Assembly (NCBI GenBank): GCA_949287115.1
Contig: CASEFF010000090.1
Location: 1-13,327 of the forward strand
Reading direction: 5' to 3'
Origin: an uncultured Bacillota bacterium
Lineage (GTDB): Bacteria; Bacillota; Clostridia; Peptostreptococcales; Anaerovoracaceae
DNA length: 13,327 nucleotides
The translations under genes were made by a program, and so were the position numbers. The notes below the pieces were generated by a model that was given only the letters and a program-made list of their open reading frames with translations, was not told where the DNA came from and searched no databases. This document shows positions 1 to 6,747 of this stretch, piece by piece (position 1 is the stretch's first letter; the number at the start of each line of letters is the position of its first letter).

Positions 1-559
1 CGTTGACCTCCGCGGATTTGGGCATGAGAGCTCCGGGGCGCGATGCGATCCTGCCGGCGTCTGTGAAAGGCCACATATGTATGCCGAACACTCCTGTGAC
101 CCCGAGCCTTTTGAGTATGCCGCTGTCGCATATCTCCTTTGCGCCTCCCAGCGTTTCCTCGGCAGGCTGGAATATGAGGAGCACGTTGCATTTGAGGTCG
201 TCTTCCGTCATATCGTTCACGTACTGTGCCAGAGTCAGCACCATGGCCATGTGTCCGTCGTGGCCGCAGGCGTGCATCCTGCCGTCGTGCAGCGAGCGGT
301 AGTCGCAGTCGTTGGTTTCGCTGATGGGGAGTCCGTCCATATCGGCTCTGAAGGCGTACGTTTCCGCCTTTCCTCTGTCGAAGTATGCGCATATGCCGTC
401 GCCGCACAGGAACGTCAGCTCACAGTCCAGCTTTTCAAGGACAGACAGCAGATAACTCTTCGTCTCCGGCAGCTCTCTGTCAAGCTCCGGTATCATGTGC
501 AGTCTGCGTCTGTGGGTCCTGAGCAGTTCTCCGGCGTCATTTATGTTCAGTCTGGTCAT
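1..559 (-). CDS. M20D-family amidohydrolase/peptidase, N-terminal part (C-terminus beyond window)
   Basis: This is a metal-dependent hydrolase of the M20D group (aminoacylase, hippurate hydrolase or IAA-amino-acid hydrolase type), which splits N-acyl or amide bonds of small amino-acid conjugates, usually in the cytosol. The 186 visible residues hold the family marks: RADMDGLP at about 71-78, the metal-binding HACGHDGHMAM at 96-106 (C98, H100, H103), FQPAEE at 131-136 with the acidic pair E135/E136, and GIHMWP at 160-165 with a metal-ligand-type H162. The start is set by GGAGG six bases upstream; the ATG five bases earlier (AATGAAATG) leads at once to a stop. No signal peptide is seen. The gene is divergent from cca and has its own promoter with a large inverted repeat. 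The exact substrate cannot be told, and the frame stays open to base 1, so the lid domain and C-terminus are missing. Confidence 0.93.
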   Translation of the reverse strand, partial: MTRLNINDAGELLRTHRRRLHMIPELDRELPETKSYLLSVLEKLDCELTFLCGDGICAYFDRGKAETYAFRADMDGLPISETNDCDYRSLHDGRMHACGHDGHMAMVLTLAQYVNDMTEDDLKCNVLLIFQPAEETLGGAKEICDSGILKRLGVTGVFGIHMWPFTDAGRIASRPGALMPKSAEVN

Positions 560-581
560 TTCATTCCTCCATGTATGTATC

Positions 582-607
582 TTCCGCTATATGATACCAT
601 AGCGGAA
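582..607. repeat. 26-bp perfect inverted repeat, likely operator for the M20D gene
   Basis: TTCCGCTAT (582-590) and ATAGCGGAA (599-607) are exact 9-bp complements around an 8-base centre. The palindrome covers the -10 box and predicted start site of the leftward promoter. That position fits a repressor operator better than a terminator, and no T-tract follows on either strand. The binding protein is unknown. Confidence 0.6.
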
Positions 608-619
608 TGTGTAAGGCAA
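591..619 (-). promoter_or_regulatory. Probable sigma-A promoter of the M20D amidohydrolase gene
   Basis: Reading leftward, TTGCCT (619-614) is followed after 17 bases by TATCAT (596-591). This predicts transcription starting near 584, about 25 bases upstream of the start codon at 559. The spacer and -10 box lie within the inverted repeat at 582-607. Confidence 0.55.
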
Positions 620-660
620 ACAGCCGGGATGCCCTGATGCGGCGCGGCGGCGTACATATG

Positions 661-690
661 TTGTCAGCCTTTGGCCGCCGGTGGTATAAT
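661..690 (+). promoter_or_regulatory. Sigma-A promoter of cca
   Basis: TTGTCA (661-666) and a perfect TATAAT (685-690) are separated by 18 bases. Transcription should start near 697, only about 18 bases before the proposed GTG start codon. This rules out the upstream in-frame ATGs in the longer reading frame as real starts. Confidence 0.75.
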
Positions 691-714
691 GGGCTGAGAA
701 AGGAGTGGTGCCAC

Positions 715-2190
715 GTGGCTTGCGACATGAAAAAGGAAAACAGGGGCATTATCATGGAAAGAGGAGCATCGGCGCTGCGACGCCTTGAGGGCGCAGGTCA
801 TGAGGCGTATTTCGTCGGCGGATGCGTCAGGGACATGCTGATGGATAACATCGGCCCCGATACCGATATAGATATAGCCACCGATGCGCTCCCGCAGGAA
901 GTGAAGTGGATATTTCACGATATGGACGTCATAGATACGGGCATAAAGCACGGCACGGTGACGGTGCTGCTGCCGGCCGGCGGTACGTCTGACGGAAAGA
1001 AGGCGGATGAGGCGGCGATGAAGGTGCTGCCGGTGGAGATAACGACATACAGGACGGAAAAGGGCTATTCCGACGGCAGACATCCCGACGGGGTCGAGTT
1101 CACTCCGTCTCTTGCCGAGGATCTGAAGCGGCGGGATTTTACGATAAACGCCATGGCCATGGACTGGAAGGGCAACGTCACGGACATGTTCGGAGGCAGG
1201 CGGGATATAGAGGCGGGTATCATAAGGGCCGTCGGCGATCCGGCGGTGAGGTTTTCGGAGGACGGTCTCAGGATAATGCGTGCCATGAGGTTTGCATCGG
1301 TGCTGGGATTTGACGTGGAGCGTGAAACGGAGCGTGCCATGTTTGAAAACAGCTCCATGCTGGAAAGGCTGTCGGTGGAGCGGGTATTCGCGGAGTTCTG
1401 CAGGATGCTGACGGGCGATGGTGCAGGTGATGTTGTCAGGAAGTACATAGATGTGCTGGGCGTCGTGTTTCCGGAGCTTCATGCCATGAAGGGCTTTCAG
1501 CAGCACAACGAGTATCACAGATACGATGTGCTGGAGCATTGTGTGCGCGCCATGGAGGCTGTGAGGACGACGCCGGAAAACAGGCTTCACATGAAGCTGG
1601 CAGCTCTGTTCCACGACGTGGGAAAGCCGCAGACCTATTCACAGGAAGATAACGGGAGAGGGCATTTTTACGGCCATGCGGCGAGAGGAACCGTGATGAT
1701 GGCTGAGATAATGGAGCGGTTCAGGACGAGCCGGGCGCTGGCAGAGCGCGTGGAGACGCTGGTGAAATATCACGACCTGATATTCGAAAAGGACGAAAGG
1801 CTGCTGAAAAAGTGGATGAGGCGCTTCACGCCGCAGGTGCTGTTTGAGATCCTTGAGATAAAGCGTGCGGACAACCTTGCCACGGGCAACATGAGCGCTG
1901 AGCTGCTGGCGAAGTTCGACGGGATAAAGATCATGATGGAGGACATACTGATCAGGAGCAGCTGCTTCACCCTGGCTGATCTTGCCGTGGACGGCAACGA
2001 TATCATGGGGCTGGGAACAAAGCAGGGCCCGGAGGTGGGAGCGGTACTTGAAAAACTGCTGGATGCGGTCGTCGAGGGGCGCATCGTAAACGACAGGGAG
2101 AAACTGCTGGCACTGGGGTCGAAACTTCTGGATGAGCCGGACGGATGCGACGCGGGCCGGAGCCCGGGAAGCGGAGGCGGCGAATCTTGA
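715..2190 (+). CDS. cca: CCA tRNA nucleotidyltransferase with HD domain
   Basis: The enzyme adds or repairs the 3'-terminal CCA of tRNAs from CTP and ATP without a template, in the cytosol. It is a class II nucleotidyltransferase. GGCVRD (35-40) is the nucleotide-binding loop, DID (51-53) the metal-binding acidic pair, RRDFTINAMA the following motif, and EDGLRIMRAMRFA the head/neck motif. A C-terminal HD phosphohydrolase domain follows, with ALFHDVGKP around H300/D301. The 491-aa length fits HD-containing bacterial Cca. I place the start at GTG 715 because AAAGGAG (699-705) lies 9 bases upstream and the promoter at 661-690 excludes earlier starts; ATG 727 (487 aa) and ATG 754 are alternatives with worse-placed ribosome binding sites. 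The last 20 or so residues are a Gly/Asp-rich tail likely to be disordered. The stop codon overlaps the csoR promoter. Confidence 0.95.
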   Translation: MACDMKKENRGIIMERGASALRRLEGAGHEAYFVGGCVRDMLMDNIGPDTDIDIATDALPQEVKWIFHDMDVIDTGIKHGTVTVLLPAGGTSDGKKADEAAMKVLPVEITTYRTEKGYSDGRHPDGVEFTPSLAEDLKRRDFTINAMAMDWKGNVTDMFGGRRDIEAGIIRAVGDPAVRFSEDGLRIMRAMRFASVLGFDVERETERAMFENSSMLERLSVERVFAEFCRMLTGDGAGDVVRKYIDVLGVVFPELHAMKGFQQHNEYHRYDVLEHCVRAMEAVRTTPENRLHMKLAALFHDVGKPQTYSQEDNGRGHFYGHAARGTVMMAEIMERFRTSRALAERVETLVKYHDLIFEKDERLLKKWMRRFTPQVLFEILEIKRADNLATGNMSAELLAKFDGIKIMMEDILIRSSCFTLADLAVDGNDIMGLGTKQGPEVGAVLEKLLDAVVEGRIVNDREKLLALGSKLLDEPDGCDAGRSPGSGGGES

Positions 2191-2215
2191 CACGAAATGA
2201 CGGCAAAATTATAAT
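2187..2215 (+). promoter_or_regulatory. Consensus promoter of csoR, overlapping the cca stop codon
   Basis: TTGACA (2187-2192) and TATAAT (2210-2215) both match the sigma-A consensus exactly, with the ideal 17-base spacer. The TGA stop of cca (2188-2190) is part of the -35 box. Such a strong promoter in front of a repressor gene suggests that the gene is held down by autorepression. Confidence 0.85.
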
Positions 2216-2221
2216 ATACAC

Positions 2222-2237
2222 ATACCCCTTATGGTAT
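2222..2237. promoter_or_regulatory. Putative CsoR operator (autoregulation)
   Basis: ATACC-CCTTAT-GGTAT is an inverted repeat starting 7 bases after the -10 box and covering the expected transcription start. It resembles the ATACCC...GGGTAT type of site known for CsoR/CstR-family repressors (recalled from the family, not searched). Bound CsoR would block its own promoter. Confidence 0.6.
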
Positions 2238-2263
2238 ACGAAGATCACGGAGGTACAAAGGAT

Positions 2264-2539
2264 ATGAGACAATGTATGGATTCGGATAACCTGCATCGCA
2301 GACTGAAGAAGATAATAGGGCAGGTGCAGGCCATAGACAGGATGATAGACGAGGATATCCCATGTGAGGACATCCTCGCTCAGATAAACGCAGCGAAGTC
2401 GGCGCTCCATAAGGCCGGTCAGGTCGTGCTGGAAGGCCATATAAAGCACTGTGTCAGAGACGGTATAGAGCACGGTGATGCCGACAAGACCATCGAAAAC
2501 TTTACGAAGGCCGTGGAGCGGTTCGCCAACATGCAGTGA
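2264..2539 (+). CDS. csoR: CsoR-family copper-sensing transcriptional repressor
   Basis: This 91-aa all-helical DUF156 protein should bind operator DNA as a tetramer and release it when Cu(I) binds. The metal site is complete: C34, H59 and C63, with the same 25- and 4-residue spacings as the Cys-His-Cys set of Mycobacterium tuberculosis CsoR. The His argues for copper rather than a CstR-type persulfide sensor, and the third-position Cys argues against RcnR-type nickel sensing. The helix-1 motif RRLKKIIGQVQAID is typical of the family. The start at 2264 follows GGAGGT with 10 bases of spacing; an upstream ATG at 2231 lies inside the operator and has no ribosome binding site. No copper ATPase or copper chaperone gene is in the window, so its targets besides itself must lie elsewhere. 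Confidence 0.92.
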   Translation: MRQCMDSDNLHRRLKKIIGQVQAIDRMIDEDIPCEDILAQINAAKSALHKAGQVVLEGHIKHCVRDGIEHGDADKTIENFTKAVERFANMQ

Positions 2540-2593
2540 TGCGGCAGTGACACGGTGGTCGGCGGGGAACATGCCGCGTGCCTTTGAGACGTG

Positions 2594-3793
2594 CTATTTC
2601 CCTATGCCTATTTTCAGAAGTTCGACGAACTGCTTTGCCGTTCGCGGACTTCTTCCGTTCTTTCTTATGGCATGGGCTTCCGCTCTCCTGCAAAGCTCAT
2701 CGTCGTCCATTTTAAGCCCGTATTCTTTTGCGAGGGATCTTACTATGTTGAGATACTCGTCCTTGTCCGGCTTCTGGAACGTTATTGTCAGACCGAAGCG
2801 CGCCGAAAGGCTCATGGTCTCCTGCATCGTGTCGTTGATGTGCAGCTCGTCGCCCATCCTGTCTGCGAATGTTTCCTTTACGAGATGACGCCTGTTGCTG
2901 GTGGCGTATATCACGACGTTGTCTCCGCAGCCGGATATGCTGCCTTCCAGGGTGGCCTTGAGTGCCGAGAAGTTGTCGTCGTTGCCGGTGAAGCTCAGGT
3001 CGTCTATGAACAGTATGAACCTCAGCGGGTTGGAGGACAGCTCTTCCATGATGCCCGGGATCTGATAGAGCTGTGTCTTCTTCACTTCTATCACGCGCAG
3101 TCCCGCGGGTACCAGTGAAGCGGCCACGGCTTTTATCGTGGAGCTCTTTCCCGTGCCTGCATCGCCGTACAGCAGCATGTTGCTGGCGCCCTTGCCTTCG
3201 ACGAATGCCGTCGTGTTCTTTATTATCAGATCGCGCTCCCTTTCGTAGCCGTACAGCTCATCGAGGGACTGATAATCCGGGTGAGCCACCGGAACGATAT
3301 TGCCGTCCTCGACCCTGAAGAAGCTGTATCTTGCGTATATGCCGTATCCCGTTCTTGAGATGTTGCCCATCTTTTCAAGGAAGTCGTAGCGTATGTCGGA
3401 GACGCTGTTGGTCCAGTCGGGCAGGAATCCGTCGTAGCCGATGACCTCCCGCACGTCGGATGATTTGAGGGCGGATATCTCCTGAAGAACGGACAGCTCG
3501 TGATCAGCAGCCGTCTCGATCTCCGTCTCCATCTGCCTGCCGGCGGCGCGGCCCTTTACATAGAAATTATCGTCCTGCAGCACCAGCGTCCTGATATAGT
3601 CCGTCATGCTGGCGGTGGTCCGGTACATGTGTGAGACCATGTCGCTGTAGACTGCGACGGCAAGCTCGTCCTCCCTGTCGCTTATGGCTCTCGACAGTTC
3701 CCTGAGACCGGATATGACAGGATCGTTTTTTATATCGGAAAAAACGGTCAGTGAATCGATTTCGGCCCGCAGGCCGCTGAGATATTTTTTCAT
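2594..3793 (-). CDS. DUF815-family AAA+ ATPase
   Basis: This is a 399-aa predicted cytosolic AAA+ ATPase of the DUF815 family, whose cellular role is not established. The N-terminal ~190 residues form a family-specific helical region with no recognisable catalytic motif. The ATPase core then has YGYERERD, Walker A GDAGTGKSS (210-218, K216), Walker B FILFIDD (D264/D265), and the sensor-1 segment IYATSNRRHLV that is highly typical of DUF815. A C-terminal helical lid ends in RSPRTAKQFVELL. The start at 3793 has GGGAG 7 bases upstream; the frame continues upstream to 3871 but without a good ribosome binding site and through the divergent promoter. The gene converges on csoR with a 54-bp gap and is divergent from rluB. 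Confidence 0.92.
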   Translation of the reverse strand: MKKYLSGLRAEIDSLTVFSDIKNDPVISGLRELSRAISDREDELAVAVYSDMVSHMYRTTASMTDYIRTLVLQDDNFYVKGRAAGRQMETEIETAADHELSVLQEISALKSSDVREVIGYDGFLPDWTNSVSDIRYDFLEKMGNISRTGYGIYARYSFFRVEDGNIVPVAHPDYQSLDELYGYERERDLIIKNTTAFVEGKGASNMLLYGDAGTGKSSTIKAVAASLVPAGLRVIEVKKTQLYQIPGIMEELSSNPLRFILFIDDLSFTGNDDNFSALKATLEGSISGCGDNVVIYATSNRRHLVKETFADRMGDELHINDTMQETMSLSARFGLTITFQKPDKDEYLNIVRSLAKEYGLKMDDDELCRRAEAHAIRKNGRSPRTAKQFVELLKIGIGK

Positions 3794-3801
3794 TGCAGAT
3801 C

Positions 3802-3860
3802 TCCCGTATATATAAATCTTGTTTTGACAACTCCCGTTTATTATACTATATATTACGGGA
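3802..3860. repeat. Three TCCCGT elements in the DUF815/rluB divergent promoter region
   Basis: TCCCGT occurs at 3802-3807 and 3832-3837, exactly 30 bases apart, and inverted as ACGGGA at 3855-3860. The last two form a 6-bp inverted repeat flanking the rluB -10 box. A leftward TATAAT (3845-3840) in the same stretch may serve the DUF815 gene. The arrangement could be a shared operator, but the elements are short and partly serve as ribosome binding sequence. Confidence 0.35.
3824..3852 (+). promoter_or_regulatory. Probable promoter of rluB
   Basis: A perfect TTGACA (3824-3829) is followed after 17 bases by TATATA (3847-3852). Transcription would start near 3859, leaving a short leader that contains GGAGG at 3876-3880. 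Confidence 0.65.
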
Positions 3861-3885
3861 AATGGATACACTCACGGAGGATGAA

Positions 3886-4590
3886 ATGAGGATAAACAAA
3901 TATATAGCGGATGCCGGCGTGTGCAGCAGGCGTAAAGCCGACGAACTGATAGCCAACGGCAATGTCAAGATAAACGGCATCACCGTAAAGGAAATGGGAG
4001 TGGATGTGGGCCGCGGAGATGTGGTGGAGGTCAACGGAAGGGTCATAGAGACCGCATCGAAAAAGGTGTACGTCGTCGTCAACAAGCCGGTCGGCATGAT
4101 AACGTCAATGGATGATGAAAAGGACAGGGCGACGGTGGCCGAAATAGTTGCGGACATACCGGAGCGGCTGTTTCCGGTGGGGAGACTGGACTATAACACC
4201 ACGGGACTTCTGATAATGACAAACGACGGGGAGCTGACATACAGGCTCACCCATCCGAAGCACGAGGTATACAAGACATACGTGGCGAAGGTGGACGGCG
4301 TGATATCGGATGCCAGAGTCGCAAAGCTGCGGCGTGGCGTGGACATCGGAGGATTCGTCACATCTCCCGCGAAAGTCAGGGTGCTCAGACAGATGCCGCG
4401 ATATGCCGTCGTGGAGATAAGCATAAGAGAAGGGAAGAACCGCCAGGTGCGCAGGATGTTTGCTACCGTGGGGAACAGGGTGAGGGAGCTGAAACGCACG
4501 CAGATAGGCGAGATAAAGCTGGGACGGCTGAAAGAAGGCCATTACCGCAAGCTGACAAAGGCGGAGATCGATTATCTGAGGGAACTGTAA
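3886..4590 (+). CDS. rluB: Pseudouridine synthase, RsuA/RluB type (probably 23S rRNA)
   Basis: The enzyme converts a specific uridine in rRNA to pseudouridine, most likely in the peptidyl-transferase region of 23S rRNA as RluB does. The 234-aa protein starts with an S4 RNA-binding domain (about 1-48, RINKYIADAGVCSRRKADELI). The catalytic domain carries GRLDYNTTGLL at 99-109, where D102 is the catalytic Asp, followed by NDGELTYRLTHP, and the closing motif EGKNRQVRRMF. Length and domain order fit RluB better than RluE (no S4 domain) or RluA-type enzymes. The start at 3886 has GGAGG 5 bases upstream; the ATG at 3881 is followed directly by a stop, and ATG 3862 lies too close to the predicted transcription start. 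RsuA (16S) specificity cannot be fully excluded. Confidence 0.9.
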   Translation: MRINKYIADAGVCSRRKADELIANGNVKINGITVKEMGVDVGRGDVVEVNGRVIETASKKVYVVVNKPVGMITSMDDEKDRATVAEIVADIPERLFPVGRLDYNTTGLLIMTNDGELTYRLTHPKHEVYKTYVAKVDGVISDARVAKLRRGVDIGGFVTSPAKVRVLRQMPRYAVVEISIREGKNRQVRRMFATVGNRVRELKRTQIGEIKLGRLKEGHYRKLTKAEIDYLREL

Positions 4591-4619
4591 AAAAAGACCG
4601 GCTGTCTTACGCCGGTCTT
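4589..4619 (-). terminator. Intrinsic terminator of the leftward transporter operon (possibly bidirectional)
   Basis: AAGACCGGC (4594-4602) pairs with GCCGGTCTT (4611-4619) across an 8-base loop. Reading leftward the stem is followed by seven T residues, a strong terminator for the transporter gene whose stop codon overlaps the stem by two bases. For rluB (stop at 4588-4590) the same stem may act on the plus strand, but the following T-tract is weak there. Confidence 0.85.
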
Positions 4620-5958
4620 ACCTTTCGCCGCCCCTTGTCAGCGGGTATTTGAACAGGGCGATGCAGGATATCACCAGGAATACCATAGGCATCACCGTAG
4701 CGGAGTTTTCTATCCACTCCATGGCGACGGACGTCTGTACGGAGGCGCTGCCGTCAAATCCCGCAGCCTGAAGTACGGCGCCGAGGATCTGGCCGCCTAT
4801 GCCGACGGCGACGGCTTCGACGAGCCCCTGAAATGACAGTATCATGGCTTCGCGCTTCTTTCCGGTGGTGGCGCTGTCGTAGTCGCACATATCGTAGTAT
4901 ATGGCCGGCATCATCTGCCAGTAGATGGACGTGCAGATCATGAACAGTATCACGTATATGAACGTAGCGGCCATGGTCTCCGCTCCGACGATCTTCATGA
5001 CGATCATTCCGGCGATCCCCGTTGCATAGCATATTATCAGGGCTATGCGCTTGTCGAACATCCTGGAAAGCTTGCTGACTATCGGCAGCATTACAAGTCC
5101 CAGCAGCGAACGCGCCACGAGAAATGCCGACGATTCGGTCGCCGAAAGATGCAGTTTATACGTGAAGTAGTACATGACGTTTGACGTCAGTATGGCGTAG
5201 GCTATGAGAGATGCGAGGCTGGCGATTATCAGGTATTTCATCGGACCGAGACGCGCAACGGAGATGTATTCTCTGAATATATGCAGTACATTGAAGTCCC
5301 CGGGGGACTTTTTTTCTTCTGTAATGCACGGGACGTCGCGTTTTCCCGACACCGCCACGGTGACGATTATCGTGCCTGTCGTCAGTATGCCAAGTATGGC
5401 GCCGGTGACGGACCAGGCCCGGGAATCGGTGAAACCGTGTGAAACGAGCAGGTCGACGAAGGCCGTCGGCATTATCATGCAGAAGACGCTGCCTATAACG
5501 TTGAAAAACGATGCGAAGGACCTTATGGATGTCCTTTCGTCATAGGTGGAGGCATAGTCGGTGCCCAGGGCGCAGTACGGGACGAAAAATCCGGAAAACC
5601 CCGTCCAGAACAGTACAGTCATGAAGCCGTAATATATCGGTTTTGCAGATAACGGCATCTCCACGTTGGTAAACAGCAGGAACATCATGATGCCCAGAAA
5701 TATGGAAAATATGAAGATGATCGGTCTTCTCCTGCCGAACCTTGTTGAGATGTTGTCGGATATATACCCCATGATGGGGTTGAAGATGGCATCCCATATG
5801 GAGCCTATAGCCACTATGGTACCGGCTGCGGCGGGCGGGATGTGCGCTACCGTCGTAAGAAAGAAGAGCAGGAATGTTCCCGCAAGACCGTAGGCCACGG
5901 CGTCTCCGAGGGAGGCTATGCCGTAGCCCAGTTTTTCTCTAAACGTTGCTTTTTTCAT
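4618..5958 (-). CDS. GPH-family (MelB-like) MFS cation symporter
   Basis: This 446-aa polytopic inner-membrane protein has about 12 hydrophobic helices and belongs to the glycoside-pentoside-hexuronide:cation symporter family. The N-terminal GYGIASLGDAVAYG, the helix-II stretch IWDAIFNPIMGYISD and the loop RFGRRRP are family signatures. Compared from memory with E. coli MelB, D56 matches the cation-site D55, but D59 is replaced by N60 and N58 by F59, and the helix-IV Asp is absent; cation choice may differ. The substrate is unknown. The start at 5958 has AGGAG 8 bases upstream and lies inside the last codons of the upstream 183-aa gene, suggesting translational coupling. A homologous transporter is encoded divergently at 6748. 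The gene ends in a terminator. Confidence 0.92.
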   Translation of the reverse strand: MKKATFREKLGYGIASLGDAVAYGLAGTFLLFFLTTVAHIPPAAAGTIVAIGSIWDAIFNPIMGYISDNISTRFGRRRPIIFIFSIFLGIMMFLLFTNVEMPLSAKPIYYGFMTVLFWTGFSGFFVPYCALGTDYASTYDERTSIRSFASFFNVIGSVFCMIMPTAFVDLLVSHGFTDSRAWSVTGAILGILTTGTIIVTVAVSGKRDVPCITEEKKSPGDFNVLHIFREYISVARLGPMKYLIIASLASLIAYAILTSNVMYYFTYKLHLSATESSAFLVARSLLGLVMLPIVSKLSRMFDKRIALIICYATGIAGMIVMKIVGAETMAATFIYVILFMICTSIYWQMMPAIYYDMCDYDSATTGKKREAMILSFQGLVEAVAVGIGGQILGAVLQAAGFDGSASVQTSVAMEWIENSATVMPMVFLVISCIALFKYPLTRGGER

Positions 5959-6490
5959 CGTGAGGACTCCTGAAATGTCTGTTGAGATAATCGTACTTCA
6001 TGTCTATCAGGTACAGCGCCTTTGATATGGTGACCTCGTTTATACCCTCGAGGACATCCCTGAATTCGCTGTCTATATCGTACGTCTCTGTGAAATGTTT
6101 TCTGAATTCCGCCAGGCTGGCGAAGTCTTCGAGCTTTTCGCCGTTTTTGGCAAATATGTTACAGATCTCGCTTACTATGAAGACGAACATATCGTTGAGG
6201 TTGTTGGTCAGTTTGACCCGCAGGCTCATGCCGTCGGCGTTGAAGCCCTCGCCTTCCATCATATCGAAAGTCAGATTTTCATTGTCCTCCAGCATCTTGT
6301 GGTATTTTACTATGCTTTCGTCGAGCCTGTCTTTGTACGGCTCGTACCAGTCGCTCATGGCGTCTATGATCATGAGCCCGAGATTGCCGGGGGTGCCGCC
6401 GTACCACAGGGATTCCCGGTGGAAGCCTTCGTAGTTCTCTTCTGTTATCGTTGCAAGATACATTCTGCTTATGAGATTCTGCTGCGTCAT
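5939..6490 (-). CDS. Unrecognised 183-aa soluble protein, first gene of the leftward transporter operon
   Basis: I do not recognise this protein. It has no signal peptide, no membrane segment and no clear helix-turn-helix. It is acidic and appears mostly helical, with Trp/Tyr-rich stretches near the N-terminus (SLWYGGTPGN about 28-37, SDWYEPYKDR about 46-55) and a C-terminal part resembling a helical bundle (ITISKALYL-like segment and YDYLNRHF). The start at 6490 follows AAAGGA with 8 bases of spacing, and a promoter with inverted repeats lies directly upstream. Its 3' end overlaps the transporter start by 20 nt, so the two are probably made together. Possible roles are a ligand-binding regulator, a transporter partner or an enzyme acting on the transported compound; the sequence does not decide. 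A TetR-like C-terminal fold was considered, but no DNA-binding domain is visible. Confidence 0.85.
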   Translation of the reverse strand: MTQQNLISRMYLATITEENYEGFHRESLWYGGTPGNLGLMIIDAMSDWYEPYKDRLDESIVKYHKMLEDNENLTFDMMEGEGFNADGMSLRVKLTNNLNDMFVFIVSEICNIFAKNGEKLEDFASLAEFRKHFTETYDIDSEFRDVLEGINEVTISKALYLIDMKYDYLNRHFRSPHDEKSNV

Positions 6491-6511
6491 GATGATCGTC
6501 CTTTCGTTACG

Positions 6512-6528
6512 TCCGGTAAATAACCGGA
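6512..6528. repeat. Inverted repeat in the leader of the leftward operon
   Basis: TCCGGT (6512-6517) and ACCGGA (6523-6528) flank the five bases AAATA. The repeat lies downstream of the predicted leftward start site, 22-38 bases before the start codon at 6490, so it could act as an operator or as a small RNA hairpin near the ribosome binding site. Confidence 0.5.
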
Positions 6529-6531
6529 TAT

Positions 6532-6558
6532 GTGATATGTCATTACATATAATATCAC
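6532..6558. repeat. Nested inverted repeats over the leftward -10 box
   Basis: GTGATAT (6532-6538) pairs with ATATCAC (6552-6558), and inside this ATATGT-CATT-ACATAT (6535-6550) forms a tighter palindrome. Together they cover the -10 box and start site of the leftward promoter. A related palindrome, TGATATATCA (6683-6692), sits near the predicted start of the rightward transcript, hinting at one regulator for both operons. Confidence 0.5.
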
Positions 6559-6577
6559 GTATTTACATGCAGGTAAA
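6549..6577 (-). promoter_or_regulatory. Probable promoter of the 183-aa protein / transporter operon
   Basis: Reading leftward, TTTACC (6577-6572) and TATTAT (6554-6549) are separated by 17 bases, predicting a start near 6542 and a leader of about 50 bases. Both boxes overlap inverted repeats. Confidence 0.55.
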
Positions 6578-6578
6578 T
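6561..6578. repeat. Inverted repeat ATTTAC-N6-GTAAAT over the leftward -35 box
   Basis: ATTTAC (6561-6566) and GTAAAT (6573-6578) are exact complements 6 bases apart and cover the leftward -35 box. The 18-bp size fits a dimeric repressor site. Confidence 0.45.
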
Positions 6579-6632
6579 GTGCGCAGGTGGTTGTGAGAAA
6601 AGAAAGAAAATTCCCAAAAGACATAACATTCA

Positions 6633-6717
6633 GCAACTAAAGTATTTAATTGCGCCCCGGATGATTATATAATTGGACGTGTTGATATATCAGGCGTTTT
6701 TTGCGCCGCAACTAAGT
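6633..6717. repeat. Paired short repeats flanking the rightward promoter
   Basis: GCAACTAA occurs at 6633-6640 and 6708-6715, and TTGCGCC at 6650-6656 and 6701-6707, in opposite order. The two pairs bracket the rightward promoter. GGCG-TTTTTTG-CGCC (6693-6707) may also form a small hairpin in the leader. Significance is uncertain because the units are short. Confidence 0.3.
6645..6673 (+). promoter_or_regulatory. Possible promoter of the transporter-amidohydrolase operon
   Basis: A perfect TATAAT (6668-6673) has a weak -35 candidate TTTAAT (6645-6650) at 17 bases. The poor -35 suggests that an activator may be needed. The leader would be about 68 bases long. Confidence 0.45.
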
Positions 6718-6747
6718 CATTATATTTTTTATCAGGAGGTGTATTCC

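Noticed and set aside
664..1614. 316-codon open frame antisense to cca
   Set aside because: Shadow of cca; starts within the coding region without a ribosome binding site, and its product is His/Arg-rich with no recognisable domain.
2540..2593. Possible terminator between csoR and the DUF815 gene
   Set aside because: Only a weak 6-bp GCGGCA/TGCCGC pairing across a long loop, and no T-tract on either strand.
5939..6490. TetR-type regulator
   Set aside because: Position and length suggested it, but no N-terminal helix-turn-helix is visible in the translation.
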